Positions 16,409 through 25,965 of a stretch of 64,000 nucleotides of DNA are shown here, one piece after another. The DNA lies in NCBI GenBank assembly GCA_020636835.1, contig JACJXC010000004.1, positions 372,001 through 436,000 on the forward strand. Reading direction: 5' to 3'. Below the pieces are notes generated by a model. The model was not told the DNA's origin, made no database searches, and saw nothing but the letters and a program-made list of their open reading frames with translations. Within the stretch, counting starts at the first letter, position 1, and each line of letters opens with the position of its first letter. The stretch is from Bacteroidales bacterium. Lineage in GTDB: Bacteria; Bacteroidota; Bacteroidia; Bacteroidales; Tenuifilaceae. Made by a program: the position numbers and the translations under genes.

Positions 16409-17281
16409 ATGAGGAAGATTCAATTTTTTACAATTTGTGCCGCATTGCTGTTTGCCACTGCTTGCAATCAAAAGGAAAAACATCAAATTGATTTACTAAC
16501 CAAGGAAAACGAGGCGCTGCGCAACGAGGCAAAAACTAAGGACTCCACAATTAACCAGTTCTTCCTTCTGCTTAACGAGATTGAGGAAAACCTCACCGAG
16601 ATAAAAATCAAACAACAGGTAATTTCACAAAACGCCATACAGGACGGCGAGTTGAAGAATGATGTTCGGGAACAAATTGATCAGGACATCCAAACCATTA
16701 ACGAGTTGATGGATAGGAACCGCAAAACGATATCGTACCTCAACCGGAAACTAAAGGAATCGAACCTAAAGGTAGCCGAATTTGAGCGGATGCTAAGCCA
16801 AACCATGCAACAAATTGAGCAAAAGGATGCCGAAATTGCGGATCTAAAGGATAAGCTGGCCACGCTAAACTTCTCAATCGAAACACTGAACGCCAAGGTG
16901 GACACGCTTACCGAGGACAACATAGAGCTTACCCTAAAGGTAACCCAGCAAACCGAAACAATAAATTCGGCATGGTACGCATTTGGCACGCGGAAAGAGC
17001 TGCTGGAGCACAAAATAGTTGACAAAACCGGGGGATTCCTCGGGCTGGGCAAAACCACCCGCATGAAAGCAGATTTCGACAACTCGTACTTCACAAAAAT
17101 TGATATTGCCAAAACGCAAAGCATCAACCTATTTGTGAAAAAAGCGAAATTAGTTACCACGCATCCGTCAACCGCCTACAACCTAGTTCTGGCGGCAAAT
17201 GGAACGGTAGAAAAGTTAGAAATTACCGACCCCGAAAAATTCTGGGCTGCATCAAAGTACCTGGTTATTGAGGTTGAATAG
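16409..17281 (+). CDS. Coiled-coil lipoprotein
   Basis: The 290 residues start with a lipoprotein signal peptide (LLFATAC, Cys19). A long heptad-rich coiled coil (about 25-190) follows, and then a compact C-terminal domain (about 195-290) with GGFLGLGKTTRMKADFD and HPSTAYNLV. Similar lipoproteins are frequent in Bacteroidales; their role is unknown. The coiled coil suggests a spacer between the outer membrane and a partner. It follows the histidine kinase by 150 bases and ends in a strong terminator. A link to the kinase's sensory domain is only a guess from position. Confidence 0.85.
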   Translation: MRKIQFFTICAALLFATACNQKEKHQIDLLTKENEALRNEAKTKDSTINQFFLLLNEIEENLTEIKIKQQVISQNAIQDGELKNDVREQIDQDIQTINELMDRNRKTISYLNRKLKESNLKVAEFERMLSQTMQQIEQKDAEIADLKDKLATLNFSIETLNAKVDTLTEDNIELTLKVTQQTETINSAWYAFGTRKELLEHKIVDKTGGFLGLGKTTRMKADFDNSYFTKIDIAKTQSINLFVKKAKLVTTHPSTAYNLVLAANGTVEKLEITDPEKFWAASKYLVIEVE

Positions 17282-17315
17282 CACACCCCAACACATCACT
17301 CAATATAAATTCAGG

Positions 17316-17343
17316 AGCAAGGGCAATTACGCCCTTGCTTTTT
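17316..17343 (+). terminator. Intrinsic terminator of the coiled-coil lipoprotein gene
   Basis: AGCAAGGGC pairs with GCCCTTGCT over a short AATTAC loop and is followed by TTTT. Confidence 0.85.
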
Positions 17344-17471
17344 ATATTGACCACACACAATACATGCAACTTTAATCCGTTCAAAAACAGATATGGCAAT
17401 TCAACTATTTATTGCTAATATTGTAAGTTTTTACACAAATCGGATTACTAATACATTCAAGCATATCAACT

Positions 17472-20156
17472 TTGACGCGGAGAATCACATACAAACTATT
17501 ACCGATGCTATTTCTGGTAGGAATGGCATCGTGTTCATCCAAAAAAAATACCACAGCAAGCCGGGCCTACCACAACATCACCGCTTACTACAACTACTAC
17601 CACAACGCCCGCAGCAGCTACAAGAGCGGTATAAAGCGAGCCGAAACAGACTATAAATACAACTACACCCTGACACTCCCCATGCTCCTAGAGGGAAATG
17701 AGCAAACCGCGGGAACCGTTTCGGGCGATATGGACAGAGCAATCAACAAGTGTACAGCCCTTATCCATCGGCACTCCATCACCGTAAAGCCCCAACGGAA
17801 GAAAGGTTTGATAACCGGAAAGGATAAAGCATTTTACAATCAAACCGAATTTATTAAATGGGCACGGGAATCGTGGTTGCTGGTGGGGAAATCGTTAACC
17901 TGGAAAGGCGATTTTGAGAAGGCCCGCCTCTCGTTCGACTACGTGCTAATCCAATTCCCCAATACAACAATCTGGTTCGAAGCTCAAATATGGCTAGCAC
18001 GGCTATCAATAATCGCAGGCGACTATATCGACGCAAAGGATCGGCTACAATCCATTTCAAAAAACAGGAAAAGACCCACCACCAAAGCCTTTAAGCATTT
18101 GGTGGCATCCACCTGGGCATTCTACCACTTAAAACAGCGCAACAACAACGAGGCAATCCCATATATCAAAACAGCCATAGCACATACTAAACGGAAGGCC
18201 GAACGGCTCAGGTACACATACATCCTCGCGCAACTCCAGCACCAGGCAGGCAATACCACCGAGGCTTATGAGCACTACCGGAAAGTGATACGCATGAACC
18301 CACCCTACGAAATGGCCTTCAGCGTTCGGATCAAAATGCTCGCATTAAGCAACCTGCAAGGTGCCAGCCTAAAAAAAGAACTTCTAAAATTGGCCAACGA
18401 CTCAAAAAAACAAGGACTACCTGGATCAACTATACTTCACCCTCGGAAACACTGAGCGCGCTGAGGGCAATATGGAAAAAGGCCATTGAGTACTACACCC
18501 TTTCGGCAAAAGTTGAGCGTGGACAATAACAACCAAAAAGGGATGTCGTACCTGGTTTTGGCCGACTACTACTTCAACAAATCGGAATACTCCCAAGCCC
18601 AAGCATACTACGACAGCTCGTACAACTCGCTCGACCAGAACTACCCCGATTACAGTAAACTGGAGGTGAAGACAAGGCACCTCACCAAACTGGTAAACAA
18701 CCTAAACACGATAAAAACCGAGGATAGCCTTCTACGAGTCGCCAACATGCCCACAAAGGAACGAGAGATGCTAATTGCCCAAATAATCGCCAACGTGCAG
18801 GCCGAAGAGCAAAAAGCAAAAGAACTTGAAGCGCAGGAGCGACAGCAATCGTTACTTTACCAGCAATCGCAACGCAACCGAACCACAACCAACCAGTCGA
18901 ACAGCGGCAAGTGGTACTTCTACAACCCCTCGTCGATCGAAACCTTTGGGCAATCGGAGTTCCAGATGAAATGGGGTAAACGCAAACTTGAGGACAACTG
19001 GCGCCGGAAAAACAAACGGCAAGGTCGACATCGACGACCCGACCAACAACATGGCAGGATCCGATACGTCAAAAATCCACAGAAACAGCCTATCGAATAA
19101 AACGCCGGAATACTATCTGGTTAACCTGCCCACAACCGATTCGCTGAAAACCATTTCGAATCAAAAAATCATGGACGCAATGGTTAAGGTGGCCGAGGTG
19201 TACCAAAACGACCTAAACGACACCAAAGAGGCGAAAGCGGCTTACCTTGCACTCGCCCAAAAATACCCTAAAAATCCGATTGCAGCCAACGCATACTACC
19301 ACCTATACAAAATCAGCAATGGGAAAACAGCAGCACCGAAGCGCAAAAGTATAAAAGCATTCTGCTGAGCACCTATCCCCAAAGCCCCTACGCGCTTCTG
19401 CTATCAAACCCTAACTATGTAGAAAAGTTACAGCAAGCCCAAAGCCAAGGCGAAAAGGCATACGAGGAATCGTACAATAACTACCAGAGCGGCAACTACA
19501 CACAGGCTCAGCAAATGGCCACCGAGGGAATAACCCGGGCAAAGGGCACTGAGTTGGAACCCAAATTCCGGCTACTGCAAGCCCTATGCCTAGGAAAAAC
19601 AGCCGATCTTAGAACCTTTAAAACAGCCCTTGAGAAAGTCTCAACTGACTTTGCAAAAACAGAGGAAGGGGAAGTTGCTCTAGGCATGGTAAACTACCTA
19701 AACCAACGCGAACTGCTACTTGCCTCTGGACAAAGCGGAATTGCAGCGGCAACCACTGCACCCGACTCAGCAGCCCCTTCGGCCGTTGAATACACCAATC
19801 CATCGGGCGAGCACATATTTGTCCTAGTTGTTCCGAAACGTTCAAACATCAACCAGCTTAAATTTAACCTGGTTTCGTTCAATGTCGATTATTTTATTGA
19901 GGCCGACCTAGCCGTGAATAATCAACCATTAAGCGATTTTATTGAGATAATCAGCGTTACAGGATTTAAGGACGAAAAAGTGGCCACCAAGTACTACAAC
20001 CTGATATCGAAAAACGATAAAACCTTTGGAACGCTCAACAAAGACGACTACCAAACTTTCATTATAAGCCTGGAGAATTTCGCCATCCTCCTCAACGACA
20101 AATCAGTAGCCGACTACCTAAAATTCTTTAAAACACATTACAACACCAACAACTAA
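17472..20156 (+). pseudogene. porW: PorW/SprE-type TPR lipoprotein of type IX secretion, with frameshifts
   Basis: The product would be an outer-membrane TPR lipoprotein (SprE/PorW) needed for type IX secretion and gliding. From TTG 17472 it has a lipobox region (LVGMASC) and the conserved ASRAYHNITAYYNYYHNA, then TPR-like helices, and at the end the typical C-terminal domain (HIFVLVVPKRSNINQLKF, then NVDYFIEADLAV). The reading frame is complete only if five single-base shifts are accepted, near 18404-18410 (A run), 18481, 18521, about 19010 and about 19322. All lie within 950 bases; the flanks are clean. Bridging them gives about 890 residues, the family length. It sits 12 bases before porX, a partner of the same system. 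This may be a true pseudogene or a local sequence error. Confidence 0.8.
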
Positions 20157-20168
20157 ACATTTCAGCAA

Positions 20169-21722
20169 ATGCAGGTAAGCATTCTTTGGGTCGACGACGA
20201 AATAGATTTCCTCAAGCCTCATATAATATTCCTTGAGCAGAAAGGGTACACCGTGCAAACAGCATCCAATGGCAACGAGGCCATAGAGATGGTTCGCACC
20301 AACCAGTACGATTTAGTATTCCTGGACGAAAATATGCCCGGCCTAAGCGGACTCGACACCCTACCCCAAATTAAAGAGCTGAAACCCACACTCCCCGTGG
20401 TAATGGTTACCAAGAGCGAGGAGGAAAATATCATGGACATGGCCGTGGGCTCACAAATTGCCGACTACCTCATAAAACCGGTAAACCCGATGCAGGTGCT
20501 ATCGTCCATCAAGAAACATGTACACGCCAAAGACCTGATCAGCGGGAAACAAATCATCGATTTACGGGTTGAATTCAACACAGTAAACCAGAACATTTCG
20601 GCAGCACGCACCTCAACGGAGTGGGCCGACATATACCGCAAGTTGGTATCGTGGCAGATGAAGCTAATGGACTCGACGGATTCGAGCCTCAAGCAGATAT
20701 TCGAGATGCTCCTAAACGACGCAAACACCGAATTCGCAAAGTTTGTTAGGAACAACTACATCAACTGGTTTAACCCAAAGCATACCGACAAACCGCTGCT
20801 ATCGCCATCGCTACTCCGCAACAAAGTATTCCCCATTATCGACTCCGGGCAACATGTACTGCTAATCCTGATCGACAACCTGCGCTACGATCAGTGGAAA
20901 GCCATAGAACCCCACCTAACGCCCGACTGGCGGGTAGAAACCGACGAAACCTACTACAGCATTCTACCCACCGCAACCCAATACGCCCGAAACGCTATCT
21001 TCTCGGGGCTTATGCCTCTCGAAATACAGAAAACATATCCCAACCTATGGGTTTACGACGAAGAGGAGGATGGGAAAAATATGCACGAGCAAGAACTCCT
21101 AGTCTCGCAAATACAAAGGTTGGGCAAAAACTACAAGACATTCTACGAAAAAAGCAACACGCTAAAATCGGGGCAGCGCATAGTGGAAAACCTAGGAGAA
21201 ATCCTTAAAAACGATCTTTCGGTGCTCGTGTTCAACTTTGTGGATATGATGTCGCACTCCCGAACCGATTCCGAAATGATGAAAGAACTAGCCTCCGACG
21301 AGGCCGCATACCTATCGCTCACCAAATCGTGGTTTCAACATTCCGATCTCAAAACCCTGCTTACCGATGCCGCCAAGCACAACACTAAAGTAGTAATTAC
21401 CACCGACCACGGAGCCATACGCGTTCAAAACCCCGTGAAAGTTATTGGCGATAAGGCCACTTCAACCAACTTAAGGTACAAACTGGGTCGAAACCTTAAC
21501 TACAACGCCAAAGAGGTATTCGACATCCGCAAACCCGAAGAAGCCCATTTACCAAAACCCAACGTAAGCTCATCGTTTATTTTTGCCTATGGCAATAACT
21601 TTATTGCCTATCCCAACAACTACAATTACTACGTAAACTACTACCGCAACACCTTTCAACACGGAGGAATTTCAATGGAGGAAATGATTATACCCTTTAT
21701 CGTTCTAAGTCCAATAAAATAG
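20169..21722 (+). CDS. porX: PorX: receiver plus PglZ/alkaline-phosphatase-like response regulator
   Basis: PorX with PorY controls type IX secretion genes. The 517 residues have a CheY-like receiver (1-120) with the acidic pair in VDDEID, phospho-Asp53 in LVFLDENMPGLSG and the Lys of YLIKPVNP. A three-helix linker follows, then a PglZ domain of the alkaline phosphatase superfamily (about 200-517). That domain's metal-site motifs are LLILIDNLRYDQW, TATQYARNAIFSG and VVITTDHGAI. In studied PorX this domain is a phosphodiesterase acting on oligonucleotides. Length and order match the family. It follows the frameshifted porW and precedes tsaE and ald, a conserved bacteroidetal order. Confidence 0.96.
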   Translation: MQVSILWVDDEIDFLKPHIIFLEQKGYTVQTASNGNEAIEMVRTNQYDLVFLDENMPGLSGLDTLPQIKELKPTLPVVMVTKSEEENIMDMAVGSQIADYLIKPVNPMQVLSSIKKHVHAKDLISGKQIIDLRVEFNTVNQNISAARTSTEWADIYRKLVSWQMKLMDSTDSSLKQIFEMLLNDANTEFAKFVRNNYINWFNPKHTDKPLLSPSLLRNKVFPIIDSGQHVLLILIDNLRYDQWKAIEPHLTPDWRVETDETYYSILPTATQYARNAIFSGLMPLEIQKTYPNLWVYDEEEDGKNMHEQELLVSQIQRLGKNYKTFYEKSNTLKSGQRIVENLGEILKNDLSVLVFNFVDMMSHSRTDSEMMKELASDEAAYLSLTKSWFQHSDLKTLLTDAAKHNTKVVITTDHGAIRVQNPVKVIGDKATSTNLRYKLGRNLNYNAKEVFDIRKPEEAHLPKPNVSSSFIFAYGNNFIAYPNNYNYYVNYYRNTFQHGGISMEEMIIPFIVLSPIK

Positions 21723-21740
21723 CACCATACAACATCGGGA

Positions 21741-22172
21741 ATGAATATGGAAAGTGTTAAAATAGCAAGCCTCGAGGAAATTGACAGCGCAGCACAGCAA
21801 ATCATTGAACACATAAAGGGCCATCGAATAGTATGCTTTTACGGATCAATGGGCGCAGGCAAAACAACCCTAATAAAAGCAATTTGCAAAGCACTGGGTG
21901 TTAACGACAATGTGGCCAGCCCAACCTTTGCCCTTGTAAACGAGTACCGCGATAGGGATAATAACCCGATATTCCATTTCGACTTCTACCGAATTAACAA
22001 ACTCGAAGAGGTTTACGACTTCGGCTACGAGGAATATTTCTACAATAACACCGGCATTTGCCTAATTGAATGGCCGGAACTAATTGAACCAATCCTCCCG
22101 CGGGACAACGTGCTAAAGCTCACTATCACCGTGAATCAGGATCAAACACGGACGGTAGAATTTTCGATTTGA
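21741..22172 (+). CDS. tsaE: tRNA threonylcarbamoyladenosine biosynthesis ATPase TsaE
   Basis: The 143 residues carry the Walker A GSMGAGKTTL (about 35-44), the TsaE motif SPTFALVNEY, and HFDFYRI and LIEWPE further on. TsaE works with TsaB and TsaD in making t6A37 of ANN-decoding tRNAs. It starts 18 bases after porX and is probably co-transcribed with it. The TsaC/Sua5 enzyme of the same pathway is encoded at 28795. A second ATG lies two codons downstream. Confidence 0.96.
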   Translation: MNMESVKIASLEEIDSAAQQIIEHIKGHRIVCFYGSMGAGKTTLIKAICKALGVNDNVASPTFALVNEYRDRDNNPIFHFDFYRINKLEEVYDFGYEEYFYNNTGICLIEWPELIEPILPRDNVLKLTITVNQDQTRTVEFSI

Positions 22173-22234
22173 CAATAAAACCATTTCATACTATATTCGT
22201 ATCATTAGTACCTTAAACTAATTAGACCAGAACC

Positions 22235-23455
22235 ATGGGACGACCATCATCACACATCCCTGAATTTCCCTATGCAAAGGGAATTCTTGTTCAGGAAGAA
22301 CGATTGGAATACAGCCGGAAAAACCGGAAACTAATCATTGGGATTCCCAAAGAAGCCGACACCACCGAAAGCAGAATACCCCTAACCCCCGAAGCCGTTG
22401 AAATACTTGTTAATCAGGGGCACGACATCATGATCGAAAAGGATGCCGGCAAAGCGGCCAATTACTCCGACAAGGAGTACAGCGAAAAGGGAGCCCAAAT
22501 TGTAACAACCCCGCAGGAAGTTTACCGCAGTGAAATAATACTGAAAATCACCCATCTAATTCCATCCGAATTCGAATACATCCGTGAAAACCAGATCATA
22601 TTCTCATCGTTGCACCTAAACAATACCACCGGCGACTACCTCCGTAGCCTTATCCAGAAAAAGGCCACTGCGATAGCATTCGAAAGTATCCGCGACGCCG
22701 ACGGCGTGTACCCTGTGGTTAGAGCCATGAGCACAATTGCCGGCAGCACCTCGGTACTAGTTGCTGCCGAATACCTGAGCAATGTTAACCAGGGAAAAGG
22801 CGTAATGCTGGGGGGAATTTCGGGTATTACCCCCACCGAAGTGGTGATTCTGGGAGCTGGCACTGCCGCCGAATTTGCAGCAAGAGCAGCCCTGGGGCTT
22901 GGCGCCACGGTTAAAGTGCTGGACAACTCCATAAAAAGGCTCATGGAACTACAAAACCTACTAGGGCAGCGTCTTTACACATCCATATTTCACCCGCAGG
23001 TTTTGGGGCGAGTACTAAAAACCGCCGACGTGGTAATTGGCACCCTCTCGCCCGAGGAAACCGAGCAACGCTTCATCATCACAGAGGATCAGGTTATGCT
23101 CATGAAAAGAGGATCGGTAATTATCGATTTAAGTATCGACAAAGGGGGATGTTTCGAAACCTCGGAGCTCCGCAACCACAACAACCCCTCGTTTGTTAAG
23201 CACAATGTGATTCACTACTGCGTACCCAACATCACCTCACGCGTGGCTCGCACGGCTTCGATTGCACTGAGCAACATATTCGCCCCAATGCTCGAGGGGA
23301 TTAGCGAAACGGGAAGTATTAAACAGCAAATAAAAGATGACACCGGATTGCGGCACGGAGTGTATGTTTTCAACGGAATTCTCACAAACGACTACCTGGG
23401 AAGACTGTACAACCTGCCATCGCGAGACATCAACCTACTAATGGCCGCTTTCTAA
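22235..23455 (+). CDS. ald: Alanine dehydrogenase (NAD-dependent)
   Basis: It catalyses the reversible oxidative deamination of alanine to pyruvate and ammonia. The 406 residues start with a roughly 35-residue extension typical of bacteroidetal homologues, then the catalytic half IGIPKEADTTESRIPLTPE. The NAD-binding fold is VVILGAGTAAEFAARAALGLGATVKVLD (about 208-235). The Ald/transhydrogenase family signature EKDAGKAANYSD is present. It follows tsaE by 62 bases on the same strand; the convergent TonB-like gene comes next with no obvious terminator between. A lysine-dehydrogenase-like role is less likely given the length and motifs. Confidence 0.93.
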   Translation: MGRPSSHIPEFPYAKGILVQEERLEYSRKNRKLIIGIPKEADTTESRIPLTPEAVEILVNQGHDIMIEKDAGKAANYSDKEYSEKGAQIVTTPQEVYRSEIILKITHLIPSEFEYIRENQIIFSSLHLNNTTGDYLRSLIQKKATAIAFESIRDADGVYPVVRAMSTIAGSTSVLVAAEYLSNVNQGKGVMLGGISGITPTEVVILGAGTAAEFAARAALGLGATVKVLDNSIKRLMELQNLLGQRLYTSIFHPQVLGRVLKTADVVIGTLSPEETEQRFIITEDQVMLMKRGSVIIDLSIDKGGCFETSELRNHNNPSFVKHNVIHYCVPNITSRVARTASIALSNIFAPMLEGISETGSIKQQIKDDTGLRHGVYVFNGILTNDYLGRLYNLPSRDINLLMAAF

Positions 23456-23483
23456 ATACACAACGAGAGTTCAATAAAAACAA

Positions 23484-24260
23484 CTACTGGCGCACAAACA
23501 AATAGGTTATGCTCCCCTTCTGTTTAGCACCTCCCGATGCTTTTGTGAATAAACTCCGGAGAGCAGCATTTACTGCTGCATCGTTTATACACTCATCTGT
23601 TACAGAGTTTGCCCTATCAATATCTGCGTCCACCACACGCCCATCGGGTGCTACAACAATATTTACCACCACCTGCCCACCCAATTGACATTTATACGAA
23701 GGGATGGGCAATTTAATAGCCTTCCGCCCCTCAAGGAAGTATGAAGCCACAGTGGGACCCTTATACTGGCTTTTCTTCTGCTCCGGAATATTCTTCTCAG
23801 GCGTATTGGGTATGATGCCCTCGGGATCCTTCTGAGCCTCCTCGTAAAGTTGCTTATTATTATCCATCTGCTCCTTAAGCCGATTGGCCTCGCTATACAG
23901 CTCGTCGGCATCAATATTCTTTTCGTCGCTCAGCCCGGGATTCAGATCCTTATCGCTAGCATCTACGGCAAAATTCTTTATAGCCTCCGATTCAAAATCG
24001 GGGTTTACCGCATCCAAAGGTAGTATTTCAGATTTTTGAATCACCTCCTCCTTCAACTCCTCGGGCTGCTCAAATTCCATCTCAATAGTTGTTCCGTAGA
24101 ACTCCTTGCGGGTCTCAATTTTACTAAACATAAAAAGGATAGCAACCAGCAGATGGAAAATCAAAGTGGTTAAAACACCAACCCTATGGGTTAACCAACT
24201 ATTCCACATCGATAACACAAAGTGCTCCACGCCCAAGCCAAATCTACCTATAAAACTCAT
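23484..24260 (-). CDS. TonB-like energy transducer
   Basis: The 258 residues have one N-terminal membrane helix (about 27-45, VGVLTTLIFHLLVAILFMFS) and an acidic, charged periplasmic linker. A short TonB C-terminal domain holds GQVVVNIVVAPDGRVVDADIDRANSVTDECINDAAVNAALRSL (about 190-240), which is the TonB signature. It would pass proton-motive-force energy to outer-membrane receptors. No ExbB or ExbD lies next to it. The linker is Glu/Lys-rich rather than the usual Pro-rich type. Its stop faces that of ald 28 bases away. Confidence 0.85.
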   Translation of the reverse strand: MSFIGRFGLGVEHFVLSMWNSWLTHRVGVLTTLIFHLLVAILFMFSKIETRKEFYGTTIEMEFEQPEELKEEVIQKSEILPLDAVNPDFESEAIKNFAVDASDKDLNPGLSDEKNIDADELYSEANRLKEQMDNNKQLYEEAQKDPEGIIPNTPEKNIPEQKKSQYKGPTVASYFLEGRKAIKLPIPSYKCQLGGQVVVNIVVAPDGRVVDADIDRANSVTDECINDAAVNAALRSLFTKASGGAKQKGSITYLFVRQ

Positions 24261-24410
24261 TTACAAAACTTTAATATTAATTACTAGCAACACATAACGC
24301 TCCATAGTAAAAATTTAAAAATAGTAATAATCGAACAATCACAAATCCTATTTGAGGTTAATATTTAATAAAAAAACAATTATTCAGCTAGTTAGTTATT
24401 CAAAAAAGTG

Positions 24411-24418
24411 TACCTTTG
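24411..24418 (+). promoter_or_regulatory. Probable -7 promoter element of rpsP
   Basis: TACCTTTG, a full TAnnTTTG match, lies 43 bases before the rpsP ATG. The region upstream is AT-rich without a clear TTG at -33. Confidence 0.55.
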
Positions 24419-24461
24419 CCACGCAAATAAAATAATGTAGGTTTAACTAAAAAGCGTAAGT

Positions 24462-25004
24462 ATGCCTGTAAAAATCAGACTAAGCCGCCATGGTAGGAAG
24501 AAACTACCATACTACCACATTGTGGTGGCGGATAGCAGGGCGCCACGAGATGGCAGATTCATCGAGAGGATTGGTTCATACAATCCACTTACTAATCCTG
24601 CTACTATTGAATTAAATTTTGATAGGGCATTAGATTGGCTGCAAAAAGGCGCTCAACCTACCGACACCTGTAGGGCTATTCTTTCGTACAAGGGTGTTAT
24701 GATTAAGAAACATTTGCTCGATGGAGTTCGCAAGGGTGCAATTACCCTGGAGACCGCCGAAGCAAAATTCCAGACATGGAAGACAGAGAAAGATGCTAAG
24801 GTGAAAACCAAAGTTGACTCTCTGGCAAAAGCAAAGGGCGATGCCACAAAGCAACGCATCGAAGCAGAATCGAAAGTACGCGAAGCGCGTGCCCAAGAGG
24901 TTGCTAAGAAACGTGCCGAAATGGCCGCTAAGGAAGCTGCTGCTCCTGCAGAAGAGGCGGAAAGTGCTGCGGAAAACACCGAGGCTACCAATCCTGAAGC
25001 ATAG
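24462..25004 (+). CDS. rpsP: 30S ribosomal protein S16, with extended C-terminus
   Basis: S16 is an early assembly protein of the small ribosomal subunit. The first 80 residues (VKIRLSRHGRKKLPYYHIVVADSRAPRDGRFIERIGSYNP) are classical. The protein has 180 residues against about 80-90 in most phyla. The extra part is a charged, helical, Ala/Glu/Lys-rich tail (about 95-180) seen in Bacteroidota. It is followed after 7 bases by rimM, as in most bacteria. A consensus -7 promoter element lies upstream. Confidence 0.97.
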   Translation: MPVKIRLSRHGRKKLPYYHIVVADSRAPRDGRFIERIGSYNPLTNPATIELNFDRALDWLQKGAQPTDTCRAILSYKGVMIKKHLLDGVRKGAITLETAEAKFQTWKTEKDAKVKTKVDSLAKAKGDATKQRIEAESKVREARAQEVAKKRAEMAAKEAAAPAEEAESAAENTEATNPEA

Positions 25005-25011
25005 TATTGGC

Positions 25012-25539
25012 ATGAATTATGCCGGTTTTGTTGAGATTGGTTATATCCAAAAGACCCATGGCATAAAGGGTGAACTTCAGGTTTCGTGGAACGATTCCCT
25101 GACAGTGAATCCGCAAGACCTTGAATCGGTATTCGTTGAAATAGACGGAATACCGATTCCTTTTTTTATATCCTCGCTTAAACAAAAAAACTACGAAAAC
25201 TCCATAGCTCGATTCGACGAGGTGGACAATCTACAATCGGCCGAAGAGCTGGTAGGGCACAGCTTAATGCTCCCCGCCAATCAAATCCCCGAAAACGACG
25301 ACCTAGAACTTAAAGATTTAGTGGGCTATACCGTGATTGATACGGCAAATTGTACTATTGGGGTAATTAGCGGATACGAGGAGTTCAACCTGAACTCAAT
25401 TTACTACATCACCACCCCCAATGGTAGCGAAGCTATAATTCCGGCCACCGACGATCTTATTATTGAGGTTGATGTGGAAGCGAAGAAGCTAACAATGCAA
25501 ATACCCGAAGGTCTTTTAAACGTTTACTCAAAAGATTAA
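25012..25539 (+). CDS. rimM: Ribosome maturation factor RimM
   Basis: RimM binds S19 and helps mature the 30S head. The 175 residues begin with GFVEIGYIQKTHGIKGELQV, the family's N-terminal signature, and have a C-terminal PRC-barrel (VGYTVIDTANCTIGVISGYEEF and EAIIPATDDLIIEVD). I choose ATG 25012, seven bases after the rpsP stop. The last 12 bases overlap the convergent thioesterase gene. The usual trmD and rplS do not follow. Confidence 0.95.
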   Translation: MNYAGFVEIGYIQKTHGIKGELQVSWNDSLTVNPQDLESVFVEIDGIPIPFFISSLKQKNYENSIARFDEVDNLQSAEELVGHSLMLPANQIPENDDLELKDLVGYTVIDTANCTIGVISGYEEFNLNSIYYITTPNGSEAIIPATDDLIIEVDVEAKKLTMQIPEGLLNVYSKD

Positions 25540-25965
25540 ATCCTTCTCGAATTGGGCAATCTGTTGCCGCCACCTTGCCGGAATGGGAAGAGTTTTCCCA
25601 TCAACATTGCTAAAATTAACTAGCACCGAAACACTTGAAGAAGCCACCTGCCCTGTGGTATGGTTAAATATTTGCTGCCGCATTTTAAGGCTCTTATTCC
25701 CAATTTCGAACACCTTACTCAGCACCTCCACAACATCATACTTTCGGATTGACACATGAAACTCTATGGCAATACTAGCCAAAACAAGACCCTCAACGTT
25801 CCAATCCATTTGCTCGAGCAAAACATCGTTAAAGTACGACAACTTGCCCAAATCGTAGTACTGTTGATACACAGAGTTATTAACATGCTCCAACCGGTCA
25901 ATATCGCCAAAACGAACCTGAATAGGTATGGAATGGTAGAAGTTAAGCGGTTTTTGACTGCTCAT
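25528..25965 (-). CDS. Acyl-CoA thioesterase, 4-hydroxybenzoyl-CoA thioesterase (hotdog) family
   Basis: The 145 residues (from ATG 25965) form a hotdog-fold domain with the active-site helix RFGDIDRLEHVNNSVYQQYYD; the Asp in GDIDRLEHVNN is the family's catalytic acid. Such proteins hydrolyse acyl-CoA or acyl-ACP esters; the specific acyl group is unknown. A longer start at 26034 would overlap the upstream gene by 92 bases. With ATG 25965 the overlap with the sugar dehydratase stop is 23 bases, suggesting translational coupling. Its 3' end overlaps rimM by 12 bases. Confidence 0.88.
   Translation of the reverse strand: MSSQKPLNFYHSIPIQVRFGDIDRLEHVNNSVYQQYYDLGKLSYFNDVLLEQMDWNVEGLVLASIAIEFHVSIRKYDVVEVLSKVFEIGNKSLKMRQQIFNHTTGQVASSSVSVLVNFSNVDGKTLPIPARWRQQIAQFEKDLIF

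Noticed and set aside
17393..17656. 87-codon frame overlapping the porW start
   Set aside because: It overlaps the lipoprotein signal region in another frame and shows no protein-like features.
24814..25011. Longer rimM start inside rpsP
   Set aside because: The upstream codons only mirror the rpsP tail in another frame; RimM homology begins at the ATG at 25012.
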